A stretch of DNA of 64,000 nucleotides from Lysobacterales bacterium 63-13 (GTDB lineage Bacteria > Pseudomonadota > Gammaproteobacteria > Xanthomonadales > Rhodanobacteraceae): positions 1-64,000 of the forward strand of contig MKWR01000006.1 of assembly GCA_001899855.1 (NCBI GenBank), given 5' to 3'. The position numbers and the translations under genes are program-made. Below, one piece after another: positions 28,467 to 37,187 of the stretch. The stretch's first letter is position 1, and the number at the start of each line of letters is the position of its first letter. Under the pieces are notes generated by a model. The model saw only the letters and a program-made list of their open reading frames with translations. It did no database searches and was not told the origin of the DNA.

Positions 28467-29690
28467 CTACTTGGTGGATTTCTTCTCAAGCGGCTTGAGC
28501 AGATCATCCATCGACTTGTCGATATCGCCGATCTTGTAACCCGGCAGGACGAAGCTCCAGCCCTTGAATGTTGCGTTGAGCTTTTCCACTTCCGCCGTTA
28601 TTTCGGCAAGCCGTTGCGCGCGATCCGTGGCCGCATCGGCTGCCGGCGCGGTTGCTTCGCCTTTTGCTGCATCGGCGGTCGCGGGCGATCCTGCAGCACC
28701 AGCGCTGGAATCCGCTTCGGCTGCGGCCGGCTTGTCCTTGCCGGCATTGGCATCGGCGGCCTTGCTCGCCAATTCAGCGTCGACATGCCGCTGCGCGCGC
28801 TCGACATCTTCCGCTGCGCTGAACGCAACGTAGCGTTTGTCTGCCACCTGCCATGTCCTGGCTTCGACGATCACGCCGTCGAACGTCGCGTAGCGCACCG
28901 TGGTGGCCTTGTCCGGCATGGCGATGTCGCTGTTTGCCGCGACATCGTCCAGCTTCAGCTCGGCCAGCACCGAGGCCAGGCCATTGGCGGCGAATTCGGA
29001 ACTCGGCTCGCGTCCCTTCGGCAGGTCGGCGATCGTGTAATGCGGATCCGAGGCCTTGTCCTTGAACACGCGCAACACCTTGCCGTCGGCGTGCGTGATC
29101 GTCACCGAGGCAATGCGCTCGGAAGGAATGTTCAACAGCTCCTTGCGCAACCAGTTGGCCGGCTCCTTGTCGGGGATGAGATTTCCGCTGGCCAGCCAGC
29201 TCTGCTCCTCGCCACTTCGGCGCACATAGGTGCCGCCACCCTGCGCGTTGTTGACGCCGGCAATGAACGCGACCGGCGCAGCAAGGCCATCAATGCCGAC
29301 TGCGATACCCTTGGCCTGCGGATCGCTGATGTCGGAAACACCGAGATCCGTGTAACGCTCCGCCTTTGCCGTCTTCTTCTCGACGAGTTTCGCATCGGCA
29401 ACCTTCAGCAGGTACTCGCGCAGCTTGCCGAGATCTGCCGGATAACCGCCCTTCTCCGCCACCGTCCAGATGCCATCCTTCCTGACCAGGGTCACCACGG
29501 TGTTCTTGTTTGCCGTGGTCACCAGCAGGCGGCTGACGTCGTTGAGATGATCGGCAAGACCGGCAACCAGGGGCGCGGCCTGCTCGCTGAAATCACTGAC
29601 CGGCTTGCGCGAGTGCTGCACAGCCAGGGCAATGACGACAATCGCCAGGGTGGCGATGGCAAGGCTGATCAGGTTTTTCTGCTTCAACAT
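28467..29690 (-). CDS. DUF4340 domain-containing protein
   Basis: N-terminal TM anchor MLKQKNLISLAIATLAIVVIALAV; adjacent to Gld-type ABC genes; Ala-rich insert. Confidence 0.8.
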   Translation of the reverse strand: MLKQKNLISLAIATLAIVVIALAVQHSRKPVSDFSEQAAPLVAGLADHLNDVSRLLVTTANKNTVVTLVRKDGIWTVAEKGGYPADLGKLREYLLKVADAKLVEKKTAKAERYTDLGVSDISDPQAKGIAVGIDGLAAPVAFIAGVNNAQGGGTYVRRSGEEQSWLASGNLIPDKEPANWLRKELLNIPSERIASVTITHADGKVLRVFKDKASDPHYTIADLPKGREPSSEFAANGLASVLAELKLDDVAANSDIAMPDKATTVRYATFDGVIVEARTWQVADKRYVAFSAAEDVERAQRHVDAELASKAADANAGKDKPAAAEADSSAGAAGSPATADAAKGEATAPAADAATDRAQRLAEITAEVEKLNATFKGWSFVLPGYKIGDIDKSMDDLLKPLEKKSTK

Positions 29691-29704
29691 GGTCTTCTCC
29701 TCCT

Positions 29705-31564
29705 TCAGGCCGACTTGCGCCGACGCACCTGCCACAGTGCAAAGCCGATTGCGACCAAGGTGACCAGCAACGGCACGAAGACGATGTTGAGGAACTTCAG
29801 GCGACTGCCCAGCGATTCGATCTCGGCATCCAGCGAGCGCCGCACATCGCGCAACTCCTTGCGGATTTCGGCCTTGCGCTTGACGAAGTTGTCGAGCTCG
29901 GATTTCTGTTCCGGCGAAAGGATCATCGCCTGATCGCTGGTTTTTGCACTTTGCAACTGGGCCAGCTTGCGCTCGGTTTCCTGCAACTCCTGCTGCAGCT
30001 CCTGCTCCTTGGCGCGGAAACGGTCATCGGCGCTGCGCTTGAGCGCCTCGACCGTGGTGAACGGGCGTTGCGAGGTGGCACGACCACGGATCGAAATCAG
30101 TGCCGAGGAGCCGGTCAGGTTGTCGATGGTATTGAGCACCAGGTCGCCGTTGTTGGCAAAGGCGTTCATCAGTTTCTGGCCGAGGAAATTCTGCACCTGC
30201 ACCCAAAGCCGATCGGCAAGCAGGTCGGTATCGGCGACCAGCACGATCTGCCCATCCTCCTTCGATTCGGCGAGGTGACCGGCCTCGTTGCGCTCCGGGA
30301 ATGCGCTCTTGAACTTGCCTTCGACACGCCCGGCAATCACGTAACGCTCGCCGGTCGGCTTGAAGTCGCTGAGCAAGGCGCTGGGATCGGGCAGCATCTT
30401 CAAGCGACTTGCCGGGCTGGTCGTGGCATCGCCCGAACTCTGCATCAGCGGCACCAATCTAGTTGTCGCATCCTTGGCCAGGCCGAAAAAGCCGGCACTG
30501 GAAACATTGATGCTTTCGAGGTTTGCAGTGACCACGTCATCGTGATTGAGGTCGGCCGCGGTCAGGCCGATGATGCCCGGATGGTGCACCGGTGCGCGGC
30601 CCTGGCCGATGCTGACGGCAACCGCGCGTGCGCGATCAAGGACAATGGTCTTCGCGTCGTATTCAATGCCCCAGGCCTTGAACAGCCTGGGCAGGTCCGA
30701 CGAATGATCGGCGAACATCGCCGCCTGTGGATCCTGCGGATCGGCACCGCTGGTGTCGAGCTCCGCATCGGGATCGACGAAGACCAGCAGGTGTCCGCCA
30801 CGCAGGACAAACTGGTCGATCGCGTATTGCGCCTCGTCGGAGAGTGCCTTCGGATGCACCAGCACGAGCACGCTGATATCGGGATCGATGCTCTTGATGC
30901 CGCCCGGATTCAGGTCACGCACATCGAAGGACTGCGAAAGCTGCTGCTGGATCGCCCAGGGATCGCGCATCTGCCGCGTCTCCGGATCGAAGCCGACACC
31001 CATCGGCAGATTCGACACCAGGCCGACCACGGGTTTCTTCGGCGTCGCCAGTTCATGCACCAGCTTGGCCACGTCGTATTCGAGGAAGGATTCCTTGTCC
31101 GGCTGGAAGAACGGAATCACCGACTGGCCATTGGTCGAATTGGTACCGGCCAGGCCGAGGAACACGGTCTCGCCACCAGCCGTGACCGGAACCGCCTGCA
31201 AACCGTAGGTCGTGGCGCGATCCTCGTCCTCCGAGAACGGCAGCGGATCGATCACCTGCAGGTGGATGTTGCCATTCGAACGCGCCGCCATTTCCTCGAG
31301 CAGCTCGCGCACGCGGGTCGCATAGGTGCGCAGTTGCGGGATGTTCTGGCTGCCCTTGTCCGAGTAGAACAGGTACAGGTTGATCGGTTCGTCGAGCTTG
31401 GCAAGGATTTCCTTGGTGCCGCTGGACAAGGTGTAGAGGTTGTTCTGCGTCAGGTCGACGCGCGCGCCACGGAACATCACGTTGACCACCAGCATGAGGC
31501 CGATGAACAGCACGATGAGGATGAGCAGTGCGCCGCCGGAGAGGGTCTTGCGATTGGATGTCAT
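29705..31564 (-). CDS. GldG-like ABC transporter auxiliary protein
   Basis: 619 aa; N-terminal TM, DLTQNNLYTLSSGTKEILAKLDEPINLYLFYSDK; C-terminal coiled coil and TM. Confidence 0.88.
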   Translation of the reverse strand: MTSNRKTLSGGALLILIVLFIGLMLVVNVMFRGARVDLTQNNLYTLSSGTKEILAKLDEPINLYLFYSDKGSQNIPQLRTYATRVRELLEEMAARSNGNIHLQVIDPLPFSEDEDRATTYGLQAVPVTAGGETVFLGLAGTNSTNGQSVIPFFQPDKESFLEYDVAKLVHELATPKKPVVGLVSNLPMGVGFDPETRQMRDPWAIQQQLSQSFDVRDLNPGGIKSIDPDISVLVLVHPKALSDEAQYAIDQFVLRGGHLLVFVDPDAELDTSGADPQDPQAAMFADHSSDLPRLFKAWGIEYDAKTIVLDRARAVAVSIGQGRAPVHHPGIIGLTAADLNHDDVVTANLESINVSSAGFFGLAKDATTRLVPLMQSSGDATTSPASRLKMLPDPSALLSDFKPTGERYVIAGRVEGKFKSAFPERNEAGHLAESKEDGQIVLVADTDLLADRLWVQVQNFLGQKLMNAFANNGDLVLNTIDNLTGSSALISIRGRATSQRPFTTVEALKRSADDRFRAKEQELQQELQETERKLAQLQSAKTSDQAMILSPEQKSELDNFVKRKAEIRKELRDVRRSLDAEIESLGSRLKFLNIVFVPLLVTLVAIGFALWQVRRRKSA

Positions 31565-31576
31565 GGTCGGGTTTCC

Positions 31577-32311
31577 TCAGTCGGCTTTTTTCAGGTCGAT
31601 GACGATCGCGCTGGCATACAGCCAGAATCCGGTCATGAGGACGAAATAGAGCAAGTCGCGAAGATCGATCACGCCCTTGCTGATCGAGGAGAAGTGGGTG
31701 AGGAAACTCAGGCTGGCGATGGCATCGACCAGCACCTGGGGAGCCCACGAGCGGAATGCATCGAGCACCAGCGGGAAACCCGCCATGACCAGCAGGAAGC
31801 AGACGACCACGGTGAGGATGAAGGCAACCACCTGGTTGCGCGTCGCCGCCGAGATGCACGAACCGATGGCGAGGAAGGCGCCGGCCATCAGCCACGCGCC
31901 AAGATAACTGGCGAAGATCACGCCATTGTCCGGATCGCCCAGATAGTTGACCGTGATCCACAGCGGAAAGGTCAAGGCCAGGGCAATGCCGATGAACAGC
32001 CAGGCGGCAAGGAACTTGCCCATCACCGCCTGCCACATCGTGATCGGCAGGGTCAGCAGCAATTCGATCGTGCCGCTCTTGCGTTCCTCCGACCACAGGC
32101 GCATCGACACGGCCGGCACGAGGAACAGGTACAGCCACGGCAGGAAACTGAAGAACGGCAGCAGGTCGGCCTGCCCGCGCTCGTAGAAATTGCCGAGATA
32201 GAAGGTGAACGCACTCGACAGGACGAGGAAGATGACGATGAACACATAGGCGACCGGAGTCGCGAAGTAGCTGCGCAGCTCGCGCTTGCAGACGGTGCTG
32301 ATGGCACTCAT
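31577..32311 (-). CDS. GldF-like ABC transporter permease
   Basis: MSAISTVCKRELRSYFATPVAYVFIVIFLVLSS, TM-rich. Confidence 0.88.
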   Translation of the reverse strand: MSAISTVCKRELRSYFATPVAYVFIVIFLVLSSAFTFYLGNFYERGQADLLPFFSFLPWLYLFLVPAVSMRLWSEERKSGTIELLLTLPITMWQAVMGKFLAAWLFIGIALALTFPLWITVNYLGDPDNGVIFASYLGAWLMAGAFLAIGSCISAATRNQVVAFILTVVVCFLLVMAGFPLVLDAFRSWAPQVLVDAIASLSFLTHFSSISKGVIDLRDLLYFVLMTGFWLYASAIVIDLKKAD

Positions 32312-33246
32312 GCCTGAGCCTCCTGTGCCCTGCCCTGGGTGATCGTGCGGAACACCTCGTCGAGGCGGCCGCCTTCGAGGGCGAGCTCGCGCACGACGAT
32401 GTTGCGCTCCTGCAGCACCTGGTTGACGGCGACGAAAATCTGCTTGCCCGGCTTCGGAAAAGCGGTGATGCGCCCATCCTGCGCATCGACTTCGATCGCG
32501 GCGACATCGGCCACCCGTGCCAGCGCTTCCCTGGCCGCCTTGGTGTCGGTGGCGGTCAGCGATACCGCCTGGTGATAGCGCGAACGCGCCTCGAGTTCGG
32601 CCGGCGTCGCATCGGCAAGCACGCGGCCCTTGGCGATGATGATCGCGCGGCTGCAAACGGCATGCACTTCCTCGAGCACATGGGTGGAGACGATGATGGT
32701 CTTGTCGCGCGCCATCGCGTTGATCAGCGTGCGCACCTCGTGCTTCTGGTTGGGATCAAGGCCATCGGTGGGCTCGTCGAGGATCAACACCTTGGGATCA
32801 TGCAGGATGGCCTGGGCCAGGCCGACGCGGCGCTTGAAGCCTTTCGACAGGGTTTCGATCGGCTGCTCGAGCACGCCTTCGAGATTGAGCCGACCCACCA
32901 CATCGTCAAAGCGCTTGCCGCGATCCCTGGCCGCGATGTTGCGCACTTCCGCAATGAAGCCGAGGAACTGGCGCACGCTCATTTCGCCGTAGCTGGGAGC
33001 GCCTTCCGGCAGATAGCCGACGACCCGCTTGGCCTCGATCGGCTGCGTCTCGACATCGAAACCGCAGACCTTCGCGCTGCCCGAAGTCGGCGCGAGGAAA
33101 CCCGCGATCATCTTCATCGTGGTCGACTTGCCGGCACCATTGGGGCCGAGGAAGCCGAGCACCTGTCCTGGCTCCACCTTGAAGGTGATGCCATCGACGG
33201 CGACCAGATCGCCGTAGCGTTTTCCCAGAGCTTGGGTTTCTATCAT
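32308..33246 (-). CDS. GldA-like ABC transporter ATP-binding protein
   Basis: Walker A GPNGAGKST, TLSKGFKRRVGLAQAI, VLILDEPTDGLDP. Confidence 0.93.
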   Translation of the reverse strand: MIETQALGKRYGDLVAVDGITFKVEPGQVLGFLGPNGAGKSTTMKMIAGFLAPTSGSAKVCGFDVETQPIEAKRVVGYLPEGAPSYGEMSVRQFLGFIAEVRNIAARDRGKRFDDVVGRLNLEGVLEQPIETLSKGFKRRVGLAQAILHDPKVLILDEPTDGLDPNQKHEVRTLINAMARDKTIIVSTHVLEEVHAVCSRAIIIAKGRVLADATPAELEARSRYHQAVSLTATDTKAAREALARVADVAAIEVDAQDGRITAFPKPGKQIFVAVNQVLQERNIVVRELALEGGRLDEVFRTITQGRAQEAQA

Positions 33247-33711
33247 GTTCGAATCACCCTGTAGTCCGAAATCATGCAGGCTGCGCCGGATCCGGCGAAG
33301 CGAAAGTCCATCGCCACAATTCCCGGCGCATCGGTACCCGCCGGAGCGGATAACCGGATCGAAGAAGCGTCATGGATTGCGAGCGACCCGCAATGTACCC
33401 CAGCGGGAGGCAAAAAGTTCCCGGGCACAATCAATCCGCAGGAACTCACGCGTCCGGGAACAGAATCGCCTTGAAGGGCTGCCCATGATTTTCCTGTGCG
33501 CTCGAAGTGCCAGTGCGCGGAGTCTTTGCTGTCAGGACACATCATTCAAACCGTGGTCTTGTGCCTGGTTCCGCTCGCCGTCGTGCCCGCCGGATTGAAC
33601 CCTGCCGCAGCGTACGCGGACGCTTTCGCTCGCCTGAGGCAACCGCTTGGCGAAGCTCCCCCCATGACTGGAGGCAAGCGCCAGCATCGTGGCCTTGCCG
33701 AACCCGGGCAA

Positions 33712-33743
33712 CGAAAAAGCCCCGCCAGGGCGGGGCTTTTTCG
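33712..33743. terminator. terminator CGAAAAAGCCCCGCC-AG-GGCGGGGCTTTTTCG
   Basis: perfect 15-bp arms with A/T tracts directly after the exported-protein gene. Confidence 0.92.
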
Positions 33744-33761
33744 ATTTGCTGGAAAACTGGC

Positions 33762-34358
33762 TCAGTCGATCGTGAACTTCTGCAGCGAGACGGGCGTGGA
33801 GCCGACGTTGATCGCCGTATCCGGCGTGCTCTCGAAACACCAACTGTTGATTGTCAATGGAAGGCCCGTGGGTCCAACGGAAGTCATGTTGATCCACGCG
33901 TAATACGTGCTGCCGGCTTCAACAAAACGCATGCCGAGGTTGCCGTTGGCAATGCCGGCACGCCAGAGAGCCATCGTGGCTGCGCTCGAGTTGCCGGTAA
34001 TGAAGGTACTCGCCGGGCCAACCGGTGTGCCATTGGTCAGGTTTCCGATTGTTCCAGAGCCGCTGTCGACAAATCCCGACAAGGGGGTGGTGGCTGCGAC
34101 CCAGAAATTCGCCGACGAACTGCCCCAGGGGTTGAAATCCCAACCTGTCGCAGAAGCGGGTGTGGCACCAGAAACGCCGGTGAAAAGATTCAGGTAAATG
34201 CCTGAGGTCGTGACGGGTACCGCGATGGGCGTCGTGAAGCACGTCGGTGCGGCCATCGCCTGCGTTGACGCAACGGTGATCGATGCCGCCACGACCAAGG
34301 CAGCGAGGCCGGCCTTGCCGGCATGGCAGGAAAACGCATTCAATTTGATGTGGTTCAT
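33762..34358 (-). CDS. Sec-exported small protein, paralogue 2 (unrecognised family)
   Basis: signal peptide ending TQAMAA; SGIYLNLFTG, GWDFNPWG, LGMRFVEAG...YAWINM, C-terminal STPVSLQKFTID; paralogous to 36502..37071. Confidence 0.8.
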   Translation of the reverse strand: MNHIKLNAFSCHAGKAGLAALVVAASITVASTQAMAAPTCFTTPIAVPVTTSGIYLNLFTGVSGATPASATGWDFNPWGSSSANFWVAATTPLSGFVDSGSGTIGNLTNGTPVGPASTFITGNSSAATMALWRAGIANGNLGMRFVEAGSTYYAWINMTSVGPTGLPLTINSWCFESTPDTAINVGSTPVSLQKFTID

Positions 34359-34627
34359 GATTGTTCCGGCTGTAGATGGGTTGGAAGGCATACGCGTTGG
34401 CCAACTCAAGCTGGAAAACGCGGCGAGCATGCACCTGACCTGGCGTGGAACCAAAGACCCTGCAAACTGTCAAGGCCGCCAATCAGCTTGCCTGCTTGCC
34501 AATTGGCGGTCAATGGGCAGGTTCGGCGCGGCCACGACGGAGCTGGCGGCCCCAGGACTTGACTCGGCCTGCCTGCAAGGTGGGCAGGGCAATCCCCGTT
34601 TGCCGGACTGCGCTGCCGAGATGCGCT

Positions 34628-36280
34628 TTACCGCTTCGAATCAGGTGTGGTCCCTTCCTGGACGAAATGGCGGCGAAAGTCGGCAAGGCTGTCGCCATAG
34701 GCCGCCGTGCTTGCGGTCGAGCGTCGCAAAGGTTGCCGGACCTGGGCGGAACTGGCCGTGCGCACGGCACGTTCGGCACGGTGCGATTGCAGGCAGGCCG
34801 CTTCCCAGTCCAGTTTGCAGAACGCCAGCAAGGCGCGGACTTCGCTTTCCAGGTCTGCCGTCAAGGTTTCATGCGATTGCACGCGCAGATGAGCCGGATG
34901 CCTCGCCGCCTGCACGCGCATGAAGCGATCATAGTCGCGCCAATATTGGGCGAGTTCCGCGGGATCGTAACTGTAGGCAACACGATTCGGGCCAAACAGT
35001 TGCTTGTAGCACGACCATGCGGTTTCCACGGCATCGCGCCGCGAATCGATGATGCGTGCAGCCGGCAGCATGGCGCGAATCGCGGCGGTGTACGGCCAGT
35101 TCTCCGGCATCTTGTCGCTGTGCATGGGCTTGTCCGCGCGCCAGCGTCGGGTGCGATCGAGGTATTCCTGGCCGAGTCGCTGCCAATCCGCCGCGCTCGC
35201 CTGCCCCACCCATTGCGGGAATGCGCGCCGCCGTCGACGCGATTCCTGCTCGATGACGACTGCCAGGTCAGGCAATTCATTGGCGCCTTCCACCCGGGAA
35301 TGCGCCGCGAGGATCTGTTCCACCAGGGTCGTGCCCGAGCGCGGCAAGCCAACAACGAAAATCACCTCGCTGCCGAGGTCGGCTGGTGCGGACTCGGTCA
35401 CGCCTTCGAACGCCCGGATGGTTTCCGCCACTTGCCGCGACCATTGCGCACCGTCCCAGGTCACCCGGCGACGGCTGAGGCGATTGGCGCTGTCGAACGC
35501 TGCGACTGCATCGGCATGCTCGCCCGCGTCTTCAGCGGCTCGGCCGAATGCATAGGCAAGCAATGATCGCTCGATGTCATTCCAATTCGCGGCGTTGTAC
35601 GCGCCTTTCAATCTCGCCAGTTCAGAGGCATCAAGGCGGATTGTCTTGATGTCCATCAAGCCAAACCACGCGGCTGGAATCTCCTGCTGGCGACGGATCA
35701 ACTCGCGATATTCGGCGGCGGTGTCGTCAATGCGACCCAACGCCTGCAAGCTGCGCGCGCGCAACAGGCGCGCACGCGCAAGATCCGCATCCGCGGCAAG
35801 CAACCGATTGGCAACATCCAGCGCCGCCTCCGAATCAGCGCCGGCATCGAGGACGATGCCGAGTTCGATCAAGGTGGCGGCATCGTTGCGATGCTCCAAC
35901 GCACGCCGAAGCGTCGCCGCTGCGTTTGCGATATCACCATTCGCGCTTTGCGCGCGACCGAGATCGATCAGGTTGTCGATGTCGCCAGGAACCACGTCTG
36001 CGACCGTCGCAAAATTGCGGATCGCTTCAGCCCAGTCGCCACGCAAGTAGCGGGCACGCCCGATCAGGCGCAAGGTTTTTGGATGCTCCGGTGCCAGCAC
36101 CATTGCCGGCACCAAGGCACCCTCGGCGGCAACCAGGTTGTTCGCTGCCAGCGCCTGCTCCGCATCCCGCAAGACCGCTACGGCTTTCGCCGGAATGGGT
36201 GGATAGCGAGGGGCTGGATTGCGCGGAACGCCATGGGACCTTGACGCTTTCTTCATCGCGCGATCATAGCCAGTCGCCAT
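34628..36280 (-). CDS. TPR-repeat sulfotransferase, copy 2
   Basis: 550 aa; N-terminal TPR array; VIFVVGLPRSGTTLVEQILAAHS PAPS-binding 5'-PSB motif. Confidence 0.92.
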   Translation of the reverse strand: MATGYDRAMKKASRSHGVPRNPAPRYPPIPAKAVAVLRDAEQALAANNLVAAEGALVPAMVLAPEHPKTLRLIGRARYLRGDWAEAIRNFATVADVVPGDIDNLIDLGRAQSANGDIANAAATLRRALEHRNDAATLIELGIVLDAGADSEAALDVANRLLAADADLARARLLRARSLQALGRIDDTAAEYRELIRRQQEIPAAWFGLMDIKTIRLDASELARLKGAYNAANWNDIERSLLAYAFGRAAEDAGEHADAVAAFDSANRLSRRRVTWDGAQWSRQVAETIRAFEGVTESAPADLGSEVIFVVGLPRSGTTLVEQILAAHSRVEGANELPDLAVVIEQESRRRRRAFPQWVGQASAADWQRLGQEYLDRTRRWRADKPMHSDKMPENWPYTAAIRAMLPAARIIDSRRDAVETAWSCYKQLFGPNRVAYSYDPAELAQYWRDYDRFMRVQAARHPAHLRVQSHETLTADLESEVRALLAFCKLDWEAACLQSHRAERAVRTASSAQVRQPLRRSTASTAAYGDSLADFRRHFVQEGTTPDSKR

Positions 36281-36451
36281 CCGGCGGTCGATCCTGCAGC
36301 ATTGTGGCGGCGGCCTCGCGAGAAAGTCCGTTCAACCCTGGCCGACCATGACCAGGATCCGGGCCAGTCGCAACTGGACTTCACCTAACCGGGCAGATGA
36401 AGACGATACGACAGCCGAGTCAGGTATGGACAATCTCCCCGACGATGCAAA

Positions 36452-36477
36452 AAAAACGCCCCTCGCGGGGCGTTTTT
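36452..36477. terminator. terminator AAAAACGCCCC-TCGC-GGGGCGTTTTT
   Basis: perfect 11-bp arms with A/T tracts, 25 bp downstream of exported protein 1. Confidence 0.9.
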
Positions 36478-36501
36478 CAAACCATCGCGCTGAAGCGGAA
36501 A

Positions 36502-37071
36502 TCAGTCAATCGAGTAGCTTTGCAGGGAGACTGGTGTGGTGCCGGCGGTGATGGCAGCACCAGTGTCGTCATAACAGTATCGGGCGATCGTAGCCGGAAA
36601 TCCTGCCGCAGCTCCGCTAATCATTTCGACCCAACCGTAGTTCATTGTCGCGGTGCCTTCGTTCATGAATTTGACGCCCAAGAAACGAGTGCCCGCCGTC
36701 TGAAACGATGTGCCCCGAGTCTGGAATTGATTATAGAAATTGGGAGCTGGAGTTGGTGAAACCGCATCACCCGATGCGAGTACCACCGTCTCCGCTGTGA
36801 CGCCTGGGGATCCGGTTGCCAATATGCCCGAGGGTGAAGCAGCACCGTAGAACGTAAGGCCTGCGTTGTTGTTGTACGGATTGATGTCCCAACCTGCTCC
36901 ACCAGAGGTGTCTCCAGTAACCAAGTTCAGATAAACGCCACTTATGTCGCTGGGAACGTCAAGATTTGGGCTGGCGCAGACAACTGCCGCCATCGCCGTA
37001 CTGGAAGCAACTGCCAGCATCGAGGCAGCGAATACCGCCGCAGCGGACGAAGCGAATTTACGGTTGATCAT
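36502..37071 (-). CDS. Sec-exported small protein, paralogue 1 (unrecognised family)
   Basis: signal peptide ending STAMAA; SGVYLNLVTG, GWDINPYN, LGVKFMNEG...YGWVEM, C-terminal TTPVSLQSYSID. Confidence 0.8.
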   Translation of the reverse strand: MINRKFASSAAAVFAASMLAVASSTAMAAVVCASPNLDVPSDISGVYLNLVTGDTSGGAGWDINPYNNNAGLTFYGAASPSGILATGSPGVTAETVVLASGDAVSPTPAPNFYNQFQTRGTSFQTAGTRFLGVKFMNEGTATMNYGWVEMISGAAAGFPATIARYCYDDTGAAITAGTTPVSLQSYSID

Positions 37072-37187
37072 TTTCAAAAGTCTCCCAACTCGATCGGTCA
37101 GCAAAGAAATCGATAAGAACGAATGGAGCGAGCTCCCCAATTGCCAGCGCGCTTACTTTCGAAACATGCAGCAATATCACGCTCACG

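Noticed and set aside
29951-32317. 788-aa plus-strand ORF
   Set aside because: Antisense to the GldG/GldF-like genes; His/Gln/Asp-rich shadow translation, no domain
33243-33545. 100-aa minus-strand ORF before the gldA-like gene
   Set aside because: Low-complexity intergenic translation without motif or plausible ribosome-binding context
34359-34627. GEMM (c-di-GMP) riboswitch upstream of exported protein 2
   Set aside because: The characteristic GCAAACC...GACGCAAAGCC core is absent
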